Source of the DNA: Welwitschia mirabilis
Taxonomy: Eukaryota > Gnetophyta > Gnetopsida > Welwitschiales
Direction: 5' to 3'
Assembly: GCA_051453625.1 (NCBI GenBank)
Contig: JBOZIK010000001.1
Location: 266,639,504 to 266,703,503, forward strand
Length of the DNA: 64,000 bases
Both the position numbers and the translations under genes were made by a program. Position 1 is the first letter of the stretch. Each line of letters starts with the position of its first letter. Below the pieces are notes generated by a model. It was not told the origin of the DNA, did no database searches, and worked only from the letters and a program-made list of their open reading frames with translations. Positions 1-13,690 of this stretch are shown in pieces.

Positions 1-1929
1 ACTATAATTTTTTAAAACCTATAACTCTTATCTTATTTATTGTTATTTTATTGCGTTATTAGTGTCAATAGTCTTTTTTCTTAGAATACTTTCATCTTAT
101 GTATAAAACCTTGTCTCATCTCTATAAAACCTTTTTGATACAGGCCTCTTATGAATCTTTAAAAATCATAAAAATATCATCTTTTATTAAACTTTATATA
201 CCATTTTTTGGGACTTGACATCAGGTAGGAAGATAATTCTTTTGGGAGGCTATATAGAATACCTTTTTAATTTCACTCTATCCAGGGAAACAGATTTAAA
301 CATAGAGATCTTTTTGATACTAGGAAAACCTTGGAAGAAGATCTTTAAAAGCCTAGAACCCTTTTATATATGAAGCAACCTTCCTACATTAAATTTAAAA
401 AGTCTTATTTTGTATTTAAGAGTTATTGGATCTTATACTTTTCACCTCCTCTTATAACCCTTATTCCTCATCATTTAATTTTTATCCTTCATCTTTCTAC
501 ATGCAACAATAATCTTCATTTACATCCTTTGAAAAGTCATTAAGAAAATTCATGAATGCTCAAGTCCAAATTAACCATGACCATAAAAGAACTTTGAAAT
601 AATGCTTCTCTTTCCTAAGTAACCTTAATCAAAGCTTCTAAACCCACATTCAACTTATCTAAAAAATAACCTAGACTAATGCTTAAATCATTAGAATTCT
701 CAACTAATAAAACGAAGACCTTTCTATAGTCCACAAATCTAAGAGTTGTAAAAACCTTAAAAGGATCAAGGATAGTGAATCAAATAATACTTATGTCATA
801 TTCTTTAAGAATGATAAATAAATTAATTCTAAAATTCATAAGGATCTTGAGTTTAAGAACATAATAAAGGATGATGAACAACCATATAAAGAAGGCTATA
901 CCTTCGAGATTTATACAATAAAGGATTGGCCATTAAGTGACATCAACAAAAAGAACATTAGATTACAATGATTTTTGCTTAAGTAATCATATAAGGAGGA
1001 ATCCTCTAGTAATCTTAAGAAAGAAAAAAAACATTAGCAAAATTCTCATACATGATCCATCCTATGAGAAATCCTCATATTTTTGTTAACAATTCCATAA
1101 ATTAATCATTGTATCTTCATGTTTATCTATTAAGAAAGACCTAAGCCTTAACAAAAGAGTAAAATATTCTCTAGAATTATAACCATATTTAAAATATATA
1201 ACACATGATTCCCTAATGAACATATACCTTATCAAGTTATTTTTAATTCATCTTTGCTTTCTTCTCAAAATGATGTTGTGCAAGAATTTTTGAATAACCA
1301 AAACAATCTAACGGATGAACTATTTCAGATTTTAAATATATAAACCTTTTTGCTTACACTAATGTTCTTTCTAATTTCATGAACTATTTCGTACAAATAT
1401 ACATGGATTTCCTTCTGCTTCAAAACTCTTCACAAAGTTTTGAATCATCTAACCTTCATTTCCACACTTTTAAGTCTTCATGCATGTAATAAATTAGAAT
1501 ATTCAGAGTTTTATTTTATCCTTTCAGATTAGATTTTTAGATGTTTTCTTTGGGATATATTTTTTATTTTAGATGATATATAGTTTGAAAAAAATAAAAA
1601 TGTTTGAAACTTTTATGATTGATGATCTCTCTCTTCCTATCCTACCCCCGCCCCTGCCAAAAAAAAAAAAACTCCTAAGCACTATAACCTATACAATTAT
1701 TGCCTTAAACCTATTCACTTAGAGAATCCTAGATTTCATGTCCTCAAGCCTCTCCATTTACTACTCTCATTTTCCAATGATCCACTAAGCCAAAAAACCA
1801 TTCATCCTAGTCATTCATCTCTAAATTCATGATACTTATAGATCTAGGTTAATGACCTTTAATAAAAATTAATAGTAAGTAATCTCCTTAACACTTAATT
1901 AATAGTTATGACTAAGTTTACTTATGGGT
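1..1929. other. AT-rich stretch without recognisable gene
   Basis: No open frame of protein-like composition and no family similarity was seen on either strand. The only compositional landmark is a C-rich run followed by a run of A near 1,645-1,672. It probably belongs to decayed repeat DNA, as the adjoining segment is LTR-like. Confidence 0.5.
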
Positions 1930-3990
1930 TTTTGAGGAAGAGTTACATACTTTAAGTTTGATTGTTAAAGGCATGATAGCTTAAGGTCATTAATTTCAGT
2001 AAAACCTAGCTAAAAGAGTGGAATATACCTTCATAATATGTTCCTTATGTTTAAATATTTGATGGAAATAAGATTTTTCTTGATTAGTATAATGAGTTAA
2101 TGACCCCTATTATGTGCATAAAAAATGAATATCAAAAAACAAATAAAATAAAAATAATATCTTTCTCTAAATGCACATCACATTAATCACTTAATTAGGT
2201 TTAATTAACTACATCATGGCTATGTATACTCATTGATAATGTAGTTCTAATAATTTAATTACAACATAATCAATTTTGTTAGGGCTATAAATAATTTTTG
2301 GTAATGAAACACTAATTTCTTCACAAAAGAACATGCTTAAGTATTTAAGAAGAAAATGTTGTAATCATGGAATCTTAATGTGATTCAAAGGCTTAAAACA
2401 AAAAACATATATGTTAGTAGAAAAGAAAAATAAAGGAAAGAAAAAGATGGGAATTGAAGGCCTTATGAGTTCTTTTTTTTTTTAACGTTTACACTTAAGA
2501 TTCACTATGATTTCTTAAGTTCATATAAGTTACTTAGTCAATACTATGATTATGTAATATCAAGATCCATTAAAAATCACAAAAATATAATAAATGCCAT
2601 TGACTTAAGTAGGTTATTTCCTTTATTATTAGTTGTATGATCAAATCCTTCTCCATCTCCATCACCCATTCCATTTCATCTTCATTTCATAAGAAATAAT
2701 ACCATTAGGTATAAATCATTTTTATGAAGTAAATTTTCACTTAGAATTTATAGGAAAGAATAAAAATGGTTGTCTCACCTTAGGAAGTCTTTTCACTTTT
2801 CATAGCTTAGTTGTATTACTCTACATCTCTTTCTTTTAATAAAAGGACTTATCAAACTTTTTCTAAGGATATGTACTTAAAATGGTTTTAAAACTTTCTA
2901 TCATTAAACTTTAAGAACTAAATTTAGTTTTTGTTGGAGAATATGGCATCCATTTTTATAGAAGTTTTAATTTTGATGTCTTAATTTTAGAAAATTGATT
3001 ATAAAGTTTTTAAAAATATATTACAGTTTACAATTGAGTGTTTTACCTTAGATAATTTTTCCATATTAATCATTTTGTTATTAACATTTTGCTAAGAGTG
3101 TAGCAAAATCTAATTATGAGGTGTGTCAACATGTAAAAATTGATATTATGATCAACTTAATTAATTAATTTATCTTAATGAAATATATTAATATAACCAA
3201 TTTATCATAAAAAGAAGTCTTCTATTACTTTTTTGTAATAATTATGGACTTATCATCTTTCCACAACATTTTGAAGATAATAATTACAATTTGAAGGACA
3301 TGTGTAAAAATGATGAAAATCTATCTAAAAACACTAGCACAACCATCTAGGTTATCTGATGCTATCAATTCTTTTAATCAAAATACTATAAAACTCACAT
3401 TCTTAACTTGTCATGTGGGGCTGAGATAAATGTCATTATGGACTTAATTGAACTTGACATTAGAAATAACTTTCATCTTTGATGACATGTGATGGTGATG
3501 ATAACGATACATAGCAATGACATGTGGAATTGCTAAGTAGGATAATAGTGGAAACAGATGATCATAATAGTGGTTAGTAAATGTGGTAGCATCCAAAATC
3601 TAAATGTTAGCCTTGTCATTATGATCTCTACTTAATGAAAGATGACAAATGTCCTACTTGATGCTACATGCCATATTTTTTAACCATTTATCTAGCATTA
3701 TAAGTTGATGGCTTGTAATCATCCATTACCTCATGATTGCCTATAAGAAAGGCCTTGAACTATCTATTATATCATCCTTCATTTTGGAGAGTAATATAAT
3801 TATTAGGATATTAAGTTAACATGGCCTTCTAAGTTCTTTCTTTAGGGAGTAAGCTTGTTGTAAGGATAGCTTAAGAAGTCTCTTCTAGTTTCCTTCTTAT
3901 TTCCTTTATGTAATGTATCTTTTTTAATTCAATATAAGCATATTTTCATTTTTATTTTAAGTCATAAATAACATTGTACTTTTACCACTT
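1930..3990 (+). repeat. LTR-like segment, probable 5' LTR of an Athila/Tat Gypsy element
   Basis: The part from about 1,990 to 2,290 aligns by eye with 14,600-14,890 at the other side of the gag-protease remnant, including the shared words 'catggctat', 'aatgtag' and 'ataatt' in the same order. A direct repeat on both sides of gag is what LTRs look like. Further right there is a TATA-like element at about 3,742 followed by a leader and A/T-rich tail (to about 3,960), as in an LTR U3-R-U5. Exact ends are not defined: I found neither a primer-binding site nor a target duplication, and the right copy is cut short by a SIRE insertion. The limits given are estimates. Confidence 0.4.
3742..3747 (+). 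promoter_or_regulatory. TATA-like element in LTR-like segment
   Basis: TATAAG lies in the context 'attgcctataagaaaggc', which resembles the TATA context of plant Gypsy LTRs. It sits about 1.4 kb into the region homologous to the right LTR. This is weak single-motif evidence. Confidence 0.3.
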
Positions 3991-6892
3991 AATGAATCTA
4001 CTCTATCAAGTTCTTTTATTAACTAAATGAGTTCATTAAATTATTGGTCTAAGTGTTTTCAATTTGACAAATCTTAAGTACATTAAGTCATTACTTTTCA
4101 TGCTTATTTTAATGACATGAAGGACTAAGTAACTTTTAAATTCATTAATCCTCATGTGGTAAATGATATTATATTACCATGATCTAAGATATTATTCCTC
4201 AATAGTTTAAAGTATGTTTTAAGAAGGTGTAAGATGTTATTGGAGTAAAGAAGTCTTGATGGATAAGTTAGTTAAAACCTTGGAGCTTGCTTGCTTCCAT
4301 ACTTCTTCAATTAAAGTTTTAAAGTATTTATTAACTCTCTATATTTTTTTAATTTCTTTTGTTTATAACTTTCAAGATAAGCAAAACTTATGTAAATTTA
4401 GAAGTCAATCCCAATTATCCCTATGGAAGAATAATAATAGATTCTTATCTAGTCTAAATTCATTTCATTGTACTAAAACAAAGAACGTATGCATGAAAGA
4501 TGGTTTTCATTAATGGTATGAGTGTAATTATGACATTTATTAACCCACATGGCATTATCATGAATTTTAAGTAATTGTATCTTATCCTAAATACCATTTT
4601 TAGGAGTCTTTTCCTTTGATGCATACTTAATGATATCCTAAATTTAGATCAAACTTGGTGAAGTACTTTGTCCCTTGTAATTGATCAAACAAATCATCAA
4701 TCTAGCTAGGGGATATTTGTTCTTAATTATTACCTTATTTAATTATCAATAATTAATGCATAAACATATTAATCTATTCTTCTTATTCACAAATAATACT
4801 TGGGCTTCCCGTGATGATATACTTAGTTATATTTTTCTTCATTCATGAGTTCCTTAATTTGTAACTTAAGTTCCCTTATTTTAATAATTAAAAATAGCTA
4901 TAGAGCTTAGGAAATTGATTTTGCACTAGTAAAATATTTATATTGTATGGAACTTTTTACTTTAATAACAAGTCTATTTCATTGTTAAATACATCAATGA
5001 ATTATGTAGTTCTTCTAAGTGTTGGACTTTGTCTTCTTTTATGATAATAATACAAAAAAAAATGTGTTTCTAATGGGTTTACATATTTATATTTCTATCA
5101 TAAATCAAATTTGTTTCTTCCTGCCTTCCCCTCTTAGGATCTAATCTCTAGATATACTTGAGATAAAAAGGATTTATTTATGAAATGAAGTTTTTACATT
5201 GTACTTACCCAAAAGAAACATGCCTAATATTGCATCATACTTTCCAATATTAAAGAAATTAAATTTGCTATAAAACATAATTCATTAATTATGAATGTTA
5301 GCTTTACACAAAGGTCTACTTGAGTTTTCACTCTATCACTTGCAACTTTCACCTTATAGCTAGATTCTATGCTTATCTTATTTTTAAATAAATTAATGCC
5401 TTTATGAAATAAAGATATTACTAGCATCATTATTGACAATAAATAAAATAGGTTTAATTACTAGAAATTGTTTAAGATTAGCTACTAAAACTTAATTTCA
5501 TACTAAACCTATTTGAATGGCCATGAAAAGTTGCTCCCTACTTTCTATTTGTTCTTGTCTAGTAATGCTTAATTGTTCCCTTCTTTATTAAGAAATTCAT
5601 TGTGATATGAGACTTCTTATTATAGTGGTAATATGTTGGAGTTTTATGACTGATTTTTATTATTGGAGTTTCATTTTTTGAATTGTAAAAACATGGCATA
5701 ATAGTTCAATAATCATTGTGCTGATTGTAGAGTATAACCATTTTGACTTGTATGGAAAGTTATCACTCTACTTCCATATAGTATTCAGTATTTTAATAGT
5801 ATTTTTAAGATGATTTTGATTTCAAAAGATAGATGAGATTCATCAATCTTAATGGAAAAGTTCCTATGAAGTTATTCATGAGTTTTCTAAGTATTAAAGT
5901 ATTTGATATTTGGCAAGTCTTTAGAAATCCTCTTAATGTTCATTAAGGATTTTTCTTCCTAATCATAAACATTTGAATTTAATCCTCTTACCTTTAACAA
6001 ATTAATTTGAAATGAAATCTTTTTAAAATTCTTTTTTAAAATTAGACTAGTGGACCCAATCATTTTTTAATGTGCTAAGATCACTCCACCATGTTACAGC
6101 ATCTCCAATTAAAAACATAGCTACATATATTTTTCAAGTTTATGATTTACATTTTTTAAGTTTAAAATGATTATTAATATGTTGTAGCCATCTTAAAGAT
6201 TCTTTACAAGATCCAAGGGCATTAGCATACATCTATATTTCTATCTTTTTTAACATATTCAATTAAGTCACTATCTTTCTTTCTATGGAAACTGGCTCCT
6301 TGTGATGAATGTGTTATTTAATATTTATACTAAATGATCTACTTATGTATATTATCTAGAGTCATCTGTCTAGAGACTATGAGGATTACCTTATTCATTG
6401 AGCTATTTTCTCATTTTTAGTCTAAACACTAAGTTAAATATAAGATTATGTTTTGTGTATTCTTTATTCTCATGTACATCCTCTTAAAACCTATAGAATA
6501 AAGTTCAATTTGTTATTAGTTGTTCTTTGTAATACTTCTACATTAGTATGGTTAGTTTCAAATATATGTTAATTTCATTGAGTCTTTTCTTTAAGGTATT
6601 AATGTGAGTATTCATGAATCTTTAATAACCTGCCAATGTATGCTTCACCCCTATGTCATCTACTCTTTGCCCCTTTCTTGACCTTTTTATAACTAGAATT
6701 TTTATTACTTTTAAAATATATAGTGATAATAGTAGTTATTATTATAGGAATCAACCAGGGAGTAATTATTTATCTAATTTGTTAGTTGGTTACATAACAA
6801 ATTCCCTTGATAATTATAATTACTTATTCATTTTTATCATAATTTTTTTTTTGTGGTTTATACTATGATTGATATGAGTTAGTTGTTAAAAT
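3991..6892. other. AT-rich stretch, no recognisable gene
   Basis: Open frames here (for example 85 codons at 4,256-4,513) have low-complexity compositions and no family motif, so I do not call them genes. By position this could be leader or inserted DNA of the surrounding Gypsy element. Confidence 0.45.
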
Positions 6893-9105
6893 TCTAACAT
6901 TCCATTGTGTTTAAGACCAAATTTTTTATCTCTCAACTAATGAGGTAGCTTTTATCGAACTTGCAAGATATCTAGTTAAAACCCTGATACTTAATTATAT
7001 TCTAAATTAATACCTTTAATTTCTTAACTAATGAGGTTACTTATATGAGATTTATGAACTATTCCATTTAGAACCAAGGCATCTTATTATGTTTTAAACT
7101 AATTTATTTAGTTTCTTAATTAATGAGATAGATTCTATAAGATCTATGGGCTATCTAGTTAGAAGCCTAATGTTTTCATAGGTTTCAATCTAATGTATCT
7201 AGTTTCTTAACAGATGAGGTGGCTTCTATGGAATTTGTATATAGTCTAACCAAAATATTGTTGCATCTTTATGTTTAGAACTAATGTGTCTACCTTGACA
7301 GTTATCAAGATAGAATCTATAAATCATAAGGATGATCTAGTCAGAACCTTAGACCTCCATTATGTTCAAAACTAAATTTTTTTCCTTCATGATCATTTAG
7401 GTAGAATTTGTGGATAATGGGAGTGGTTCAATCAGGACCTAGCATTCTATTATTTTAAAAACTTAATTATCTACCTTTATGATCATGAAGATGATATCTG
7501 TGAACTATAGGAATGAACCAATTATAATCCTTACGTCTCCTTATGTTTAAAACTAAAGTATCTACCTTCATAATCAATGAGGTAGGATATGGGAATTATA
7601 GGGGTAGGTTAGTTAAAATCCTAGTGTTTTCCTATGTTTAAAACTAAAGTATTTTTCTTCATAATTACTAAGGTATCATTCATGGATAATAAAGATAATC
7701 TAATTAAAATCTTAATACATTCATGATCATTGAGGTAGTATCTATTGATGAAGGCATGGTTTAGTTACAACCTTAATATGACATTATGTTAAAAAATAAA
7801 GTACCTACCTTCATAATAACTGAGTTGGAATTTGTGGATCATAATGCTAGTCTAGTTAGAATCTTGTCATCTTTTCATGTTTAAAACTATTATATCTTTC
7901 TTCATGATTATTTAGGTGATATATGTGATTCAGAAGAGTGGTGTAATCAAAATCCTAATGCCTCATTATGTTTAAACCTAAAGTATATACTTTCATAATT
8001 ACTATAATTACATCTATGAATTATAAAAATGGTTTAATCAAAACCTTGACACCTCTTTTATGTTTAAAATTAAAGTATATTCCTTCATTATCATCCAGGT
8101 AATTTCTATGGGTTATAAGAATGGTTTAGTTGTAATCCTAGCATATATTTATGTTTAAATCTAAAGTATCTACCTTCAAAATTATTAAGGTAATATCTAT
8201 AGGTCATAGGAGTGGTTCAGTTAAAACCCTAGTTTTTTCTTATGTTTAAAAATAAATTGTTTATCTTCAAGATTATTAAAGTAGTATCTATAAATCATAG
8301 AATGATCCAGTAAAAATATTTATTTCCTCTCATGTTTAAAGATGAAGTATATCCATTTATGATCATAGAGGTATTATTTTTGAGTCATAGAAGTGGTTCA
8401 ATTAGAATCCTAGCATTCCCTTATATTTAAAACTAAAGTATTTATAGTTATGACCATTAAGGTTACATTTGTATGTTATGGGGATGATCCAATTAAAACC
8501 CTGACATCCCCTTACGTTTGAACCTAAAGTATCTTCCTTCATAATTGTTAAGTTATTATATGTGAGTCATAGGACTAGTCTAGTCAAAATCCTAGCATTC
8601 CCTTATGTTTAAAACTGGATATCTTCCTTCACAATGACTGAGGTGGTATCTGTGAATCATAGGGATGGTCTAGTTAGAATCTTGAAATCCCCTTATGTTT
8701 AAAACTAAAGCGTCTACTTTTACAATATTATAAGTATCATCTATGGTTCATAGGAATGGTTTAATTATAACCCTAGCATCTCTTATATTCAAAAATAAAA
8801 TATCTACCTTCATGATTATTGAGGTGGCATCTATGAATGAGATGAATGATCCAATTAGAACCTTGATGTTTTCTTATCTTCAAAATTGAAGTATATACCT
8901 TTACAATCATCAAGGTGGCATATATAAGTCATATGAGTGACCTAGTCAAAACACTAATGCTCCATTATTTTTAAAACTAAAGTATCTACCTTTATGATCA
9001 TAGAGTGGCATCTATGGAACATAGGCATAATCTAGTCAGAACCCTAGTACACTCTTATGTTTAAAACCAAAGTATCCACTTTCACAATCAGTAATGTTGA
9101 TTTTG
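6893..9105 (+). repeat. Minisatellite of about 90-bp units, roughly 24 degenerate copies
   Basis: A unit of about 90 bp recurs in direct orientation. Landmarks in each unit are 'tatgtttaaaactaaag', then 'tatctaccttca', then 'attgaggt', then 'atctatg' and 'tagttaaaaccctag'. The first landmark recurs near 7,275, 7,365, 7,450, 7,540, 7,635, 7,780, 7,880, 7,970, 8,060, 8,150, 8,245, 8,335, 8,430, 8,515, 8,610, 8,695, 8,785, 8,875, 8,965 and 9,055. Copies before 7,275 use the variant 'ctcaactaatgaggt'. Copies differ at many positions, so the array is old. It ends about 150 bp before a TATA box and about 370 bp before an ATG, which suggests enhancer-like subrepeats of a retroelement, but it may simply be an independent satellite. 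Confidence 0.85.
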
Positions 9106-9255
9106 TAAATTCTACTATTATTACATCACATCACTTTATTATCAATTTAATATTTGTTAACATTATATCAAGATTAGCTTAACATCATGTTAGGGATTAC
9201 TTCAAGATTACTTTACTGTCATATAATTGGTACTTAAGATTCCTTATTTTCTTCT

Positions 9256-9263
9256 TATAAATA
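9256..9263 (+). promoter_or_regulatory. TATA box candidate downstream of the minisatellite
   Basis: TATAAATA occurs in 'cttcttataaataaagg', between the 90-bp array and the ATG at 9,475. The position fits a retroelement promoter with upstream subrepeats. In so AT-rich a background a chance match is possible. Confidence 0.35.
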
Positions 9264-9474
9264 AAGGTATAAAATGATCTATTTTTTTTATTGATTCATT
9301 TATTTCCTTGGCTTTTTTTCCCTCTAGGTAAGTCCTTGTCTTGAGTTATCCTTTTATAATTCATTAATTACGTCTCTTTTATTTTCCATCTTTATATTTA
9401 TTTATCTTATCTTTCTACAAGTGTATCACTTTTTATTTCGATTAAACACATGCTAACGTATTTAATTTTAAGAT

Positions 9475-10046
9475 ATGTCTCCCAAAGCCTTTCCCAATAT
9501 TCATTGGTCTACTTGTAATCTTAGGTTTATAGATGAAGAATTTTGTGATTTTTTTAAGTAAGTGGAATATTATAAGGTTTTAAGTTTAAATATTTTAGAC
9601 ATTCTCTTCTTTCTATAATTTTATTTTGAATATATGAAGTTCACATGATTTTAGATTCTATTTATTCTTCCTATTATAGTGAGACTCATATCTTCCATCA
9701 TCCTAAACTTGAATTATTACCTATCACTCCTCAATCCATGAAGGATGCTTTTGGCTTATATAATGGGACTCTCAAACCTATGAAGTTTTTTATTTATGAA
9801 ATATACTTCTTAAATTTTTTTAAGACCAAATTTTTAAATTTTGTAAATAGAACACTTCATCATCATGATTATCATGGAATATCCCTAAAAACCATTTTGG
9901 TTTACTATGTAGCTCTTGGAATTTTAATTTCTTATAGAGGTTTTTTACATTTTCAATATTTTGGGCTTTTAGGTTATGCTTTTTACTTCTTATTATTGGC
10001 TCTATATGGGCTATTTCCTATGATTGAAGCTTTAGTATTTATTTGA
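9475..10046 (+). pseudogene. Unidentified broken ORF, possible extra ORF of the Gypsy element
   Basis: I do not recognise this protein. Reading starts at ATG 9,475 (MSPKAFPNIHWS, then RFIDEEFCDFF) and meets a stop at about 9,559. A second frame, 9,645-10,046, stays open for 133 codons, unusually long for this decayed DNA. It contains a charged N-terminal half (HPKLELLPITPQS) and a hydrophobic C-terminal half rich in Leu, Tyr and Phe. The arrangement of a basic stretch followed by a hydrophobic helical segment is loosely like the 'plant transposon protein' domains encoded upstream of gag in some Gypsy elements (an inference, not a match). It lies on the same strand as and about 1.8 kb upstream of the gag-protease remnant. 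Confidence 0.35.
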
Positions 10047-11789
10047 AACTCTTTTTTTAGCTTAATAGGACAAAGAGCAACTTTGATAGTGGCCTTTTAA
10101 CTTATGGGTAAAATATGCTCTTATTATGTTTTATCTTTTATTGTGGTGTATATTTTGTAAAAATTAGATAAACTCACCTTCATCCTGATGTTATCATAAC
10201 TTTGGCCTCTCTCCCTTGTTTTGATCCTTATGAGGTTACTCCTTTTTCTAATTAGAATGGCAAACTTATTTATTCATCTATAAGTGTAGTATTCTTTGAT
10301 AAGTATTGGTTTTCATATGGCTATACATTCATGTTAAAGTTATATCTTTGGTGACTAATTTATTACTTTTATAGATGGACACATAGGTAGAATCTTCTTC
10401 TTGAACTTCTTAGTCATAGTAGAAGGGAAAATCCTTTTCTTTATCCATTTTACTTCATGTCTTTATCTTATTAGATAATGATGAAGAATAGCATGGATTT
10501 TCTTTAATTATTTAAAGGCACAAGAATCAAGCCACACCATACTTTTTTTGTATGTTTCTTATTCTAATATTTATTTATTTAAGGTTTGGTAGTTTACTCC
10601 ACTTTCATTTACTTTTTAGGGCTTCTAAAAGCTTACCTCAGTGAATTCTACTCATGAAAAGAGGAATCTTAGTATGGATGGCTATAAAAATATTTGCTTG
10701 AGAATAGAAGTAAGTGAACTTTCTAGTTTTTCCTCCTTGTTTGGCTTAGAAATTTCATCACAAACTGAATTTGAGGGAGATCATCCTAATGGAATGGTAA
10801 ACATTAACTCCTTTATGTAGATAGTTAATTTTTCTAAAAATTTCTCTTTTATTCTTTAAGATTTTATCTTTCCTCTTGATGTTCAGCCTTTTACTCTATT
10901 TTTTATTTCACATCCTTCTATTACTCTTTTGATATCATTAACATTGTTAACTTTCAGTGTAAACAAGTATCTTTCTATCTTGATTTCTAGACTTGTGCTA
11001 AAGTTTTAGGCATTGCTTGCTCAAATTGATCAAGTAAAATAATTAGAATAAATGATAGTCAAATAGGTTATGAAGCATTCACATAGGAAGGATGAGTTTA
11101 TTTTACAAGATTAACAGGGTTGTAACTTTAAGGATGTTTTTTAGTGCATAAGTTTAGCCATCTTTTCTTTATACTATCCTATGGATGACACATGGAGAGT
11201 TCTAAGCTCATCATCAATGAGCTAAATTAACCCTCTATCTCAAACTATCATTTCTTCCAAAACCCTTACTATTATTTTTACCAAAACAATTTTATGCCAT
11301 CTTACTAATGCAATCGTCTTCCTTCACTGGTGTTACTAGTTTCTTATGCAAGAATATCTTCACCCTTTACAAAATTCATGTTTATAGCATCCTAAATATT
11401 TTTAATTACTATATGCTTCTAAAATTATAAGTTGTCTTGACTATTTTGTTATATTTTATGATATAAATAACCATCTTATCATAGATTATATCGAATCCAA
11501 TGTGGAAAGAAATGCTAGAGGCTAGTCACAAGAGACACCTTAACAAAGTTATAATAATTTTGAAAGTAATCTTTATCTAAATCAATCTAGATGAACTTTT
11601 AAAGACTTTCTTTGATTCCAATGTTTAAGCACACCTTCTTGCATTGTTTAAATTCCAAATTATGAAATAATTAACTTTAAACCAACATTAATTTAATTTC
11701 TTTTATACTTATATGCTTTCAAGTATGAGGTTTTTTACTTACATCTCAAAGAGCTTAAGTGTGTTCTTTTCATAATCCCTCAAAATCTA
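10047..11789. other. Spacer between unknown ORF and gag, no clear gene
   Basis: Short protein-like stretches on the + strand (for example around 10,180-10,340 and 10,620-10,800) are interrupted by stops in every frame. They probably continue the decayed coding region of the Gypsy element, but I could not assign a domain. Confidence 0.4.
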
Positions 11790-13690
11790 GACACATTCAA
11801 TGCACATAGACTGATCTTATTTTCTTTTTCCCTCAAACACAAGGCAAAATCTTATATTTAGACATTGAAATATCTTTTCATTACCACATGAACTAAACTT
11901 AATAAAGAATTTATTTGAAATCTTTTTCCTAGATACAAAGTCAATCTCATTAAAAGGGAAATTATGAAATTCTAATAAAATAATAGTGAAACCTTCTCCC
12001 ATATCTTAGAGATATTTAAGGGTCTACCTATTAAGTGTTTATAACATGGTTTTGAGAAAGGAAGAGTCATAAGTTTTTTTTAAAAAGGATTTTCATCCAA
12101 CCATAGGAAATCTGTAGAGATGATTTGTACAGAAATATTTTTAGATCTTAAGATGAATGAAGCTTGGCATTTCTTTGAGGCCATAGTTAAAAGTTTTAAG
12201 AATTATAGTAAACCTAGTAAGCCAATAAGATCACAACCCATCAAATCTACTAGTACTTTCAAAATTCTTAACAATACTGAGATTAACCAAAAGTTAGATA
12301 AACTCTCTTAGAAAATTAGAACTCTTAATGCTAACCCTAAGCCTGTAACTCCAACTCTTCATTCCAACATTTTTTATGTAGTTACTCATGAAACTTTAGA
12401 TTATTCATCCATTCTCATGCTTTAAGGAGTAGTAAAAGAATAAGTTAATTTTATAGAACAATAATGAAGAAACTAAAGAAGCAACAATTCCCACTATAAT
12501 ACCTATAACCCTAGATGTGTAAATCACTCAAACTTCTCATGAAAGTAAGATAACCTTACTCAAACCTTAACTAGTCAACCTAAGAGTTTAAATCCTCTTT
12601 TAAATTCCAACTGTTTATAAACTATAATTCATAAGTTCATGGAAATTCAACATTACATTAATATATTACAATAATAATTCAAACAATAAACCTCTTCTAC
12701 ATTACAAAAGTTAGAATAATGAATGCATCAACTAAGTCAAACTACTACACATATCCTTATAACACTTAATCAACATGAGAAGGAAAAGTTTTTTGCTACA
12801 CATGAGCCTAACCCTAATAGTTATAAATTGATGGAAGATACACAAATCAAGGAAATAGAAGTCATACATTAGAAGAGTGGAAGGGAAATCAATAAAGAAT
12901 TAGAAGAAAAACAGCCCCTAGAAGAAAAAGTATAATAAAATGAGCTTAAAAGTAAGTAAAAGGTAGAGGTGAAATATGAAGATAAATAACTTGTCTCAAC
13001 TTATAAGAAATACATTTCTTTTCCTTAATAAATTAGAAAAAATCCCTTGTATAAGAGAAAATAAGATGAAATAGAAATTTTAAAGGAAGTTAAGATCAAT
13101 GTCCCTCTTTCAAAATCTAAACAAGTTTGTAATTATGCTAAATTATTAAAAGATCTATGCATTATTAAAAGAAGGATGAATCTAAAGAGTAAAGCATTTG
13201 TTTCTTAATAAATTATTACTACCATTCAAAATCAAATCCCTTTAAAATAAAAAGATTTAGAATGTACCACAATCTTTGTTACTATTGGAGACACATAATT
13301 TTAAAAAGCCTTATTACACCTTAGAGCTAACATCAATTTTTTCCCTTATAGTACCTACAAGGAATTTGGTTTAAATTATCTCAAAGATATCAAACTTTAA
13401 TAACAATTATCTGATCATTCTTTGAAATCACCTTTGAACATAGTATAAGATGATACTATCTAGGTTAAAATTTACTACTTTTTAGTATATTTTGTAGTTT
13501 TGGAATGGAAAAGACTGTAAGTCATACCATTCCTATTATCTTAGGGAAACCCATTTTTCCTACTTCTAATACTCTTTATTAATTATAGAAATGGTCTTAT
13601 GAATATTCCATTTAATAACATGATTATTGAGTTAAATATTTTCAATATCATGAAGCAACATGATGATTTATAAAGAATGGAGTTTGCTAA
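11790..13690 (+). pseudogene. Broken gag-protease of an Athila/Tat-type Ty3/Gypsy retrotransposon
   Basis: This once encoded capsid (Retrotrans_gag family) and the aspartic protease that matures it. Capsid remnants run from about 11,810 to 12,110, ending in SETFSHILEIFKGLP, which sits where family members have the E-x-x-x-x-x-x-E-R-F/K region. The part at 12,120-12,311 (MNEAWHFFEAIVK) is the following gag segment. Near 12,860 a KSGREI motif matches the conserved gag-to-protease linker of Athila/Tat elements. At 13,080-13,270 come NYAKLLKDL and the 'IQNQIP' stretch, followed by the protease at about 13,300-13,650. The catalytic D-x-G is decayed: the active-site stretch reads LHLRANINFFPYS where DLGAS-type residues are expected. 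A 'N-x-L-I-N-Y-R-N-G-L-M' segment near 13,575-13,610 needs one frameshift. Stops are mostly TAA for Gln and TGA/TAG for Trp, as from cytosine deamination. Family identity is strong, boundaries approximate. Confidence 0.82.

Noticed and set aside
4256-4513. 85-codon ORF
   Set aside because: No motif, low-complexity composition typical of AT-rich noncoding DNA, no supporting neighbour.
6893-9105. CRISPR-like reading of the 90-bp array
   Set aside because: Repeats are long, degenerate and contiguous without spacers, and the context is a plant genome.
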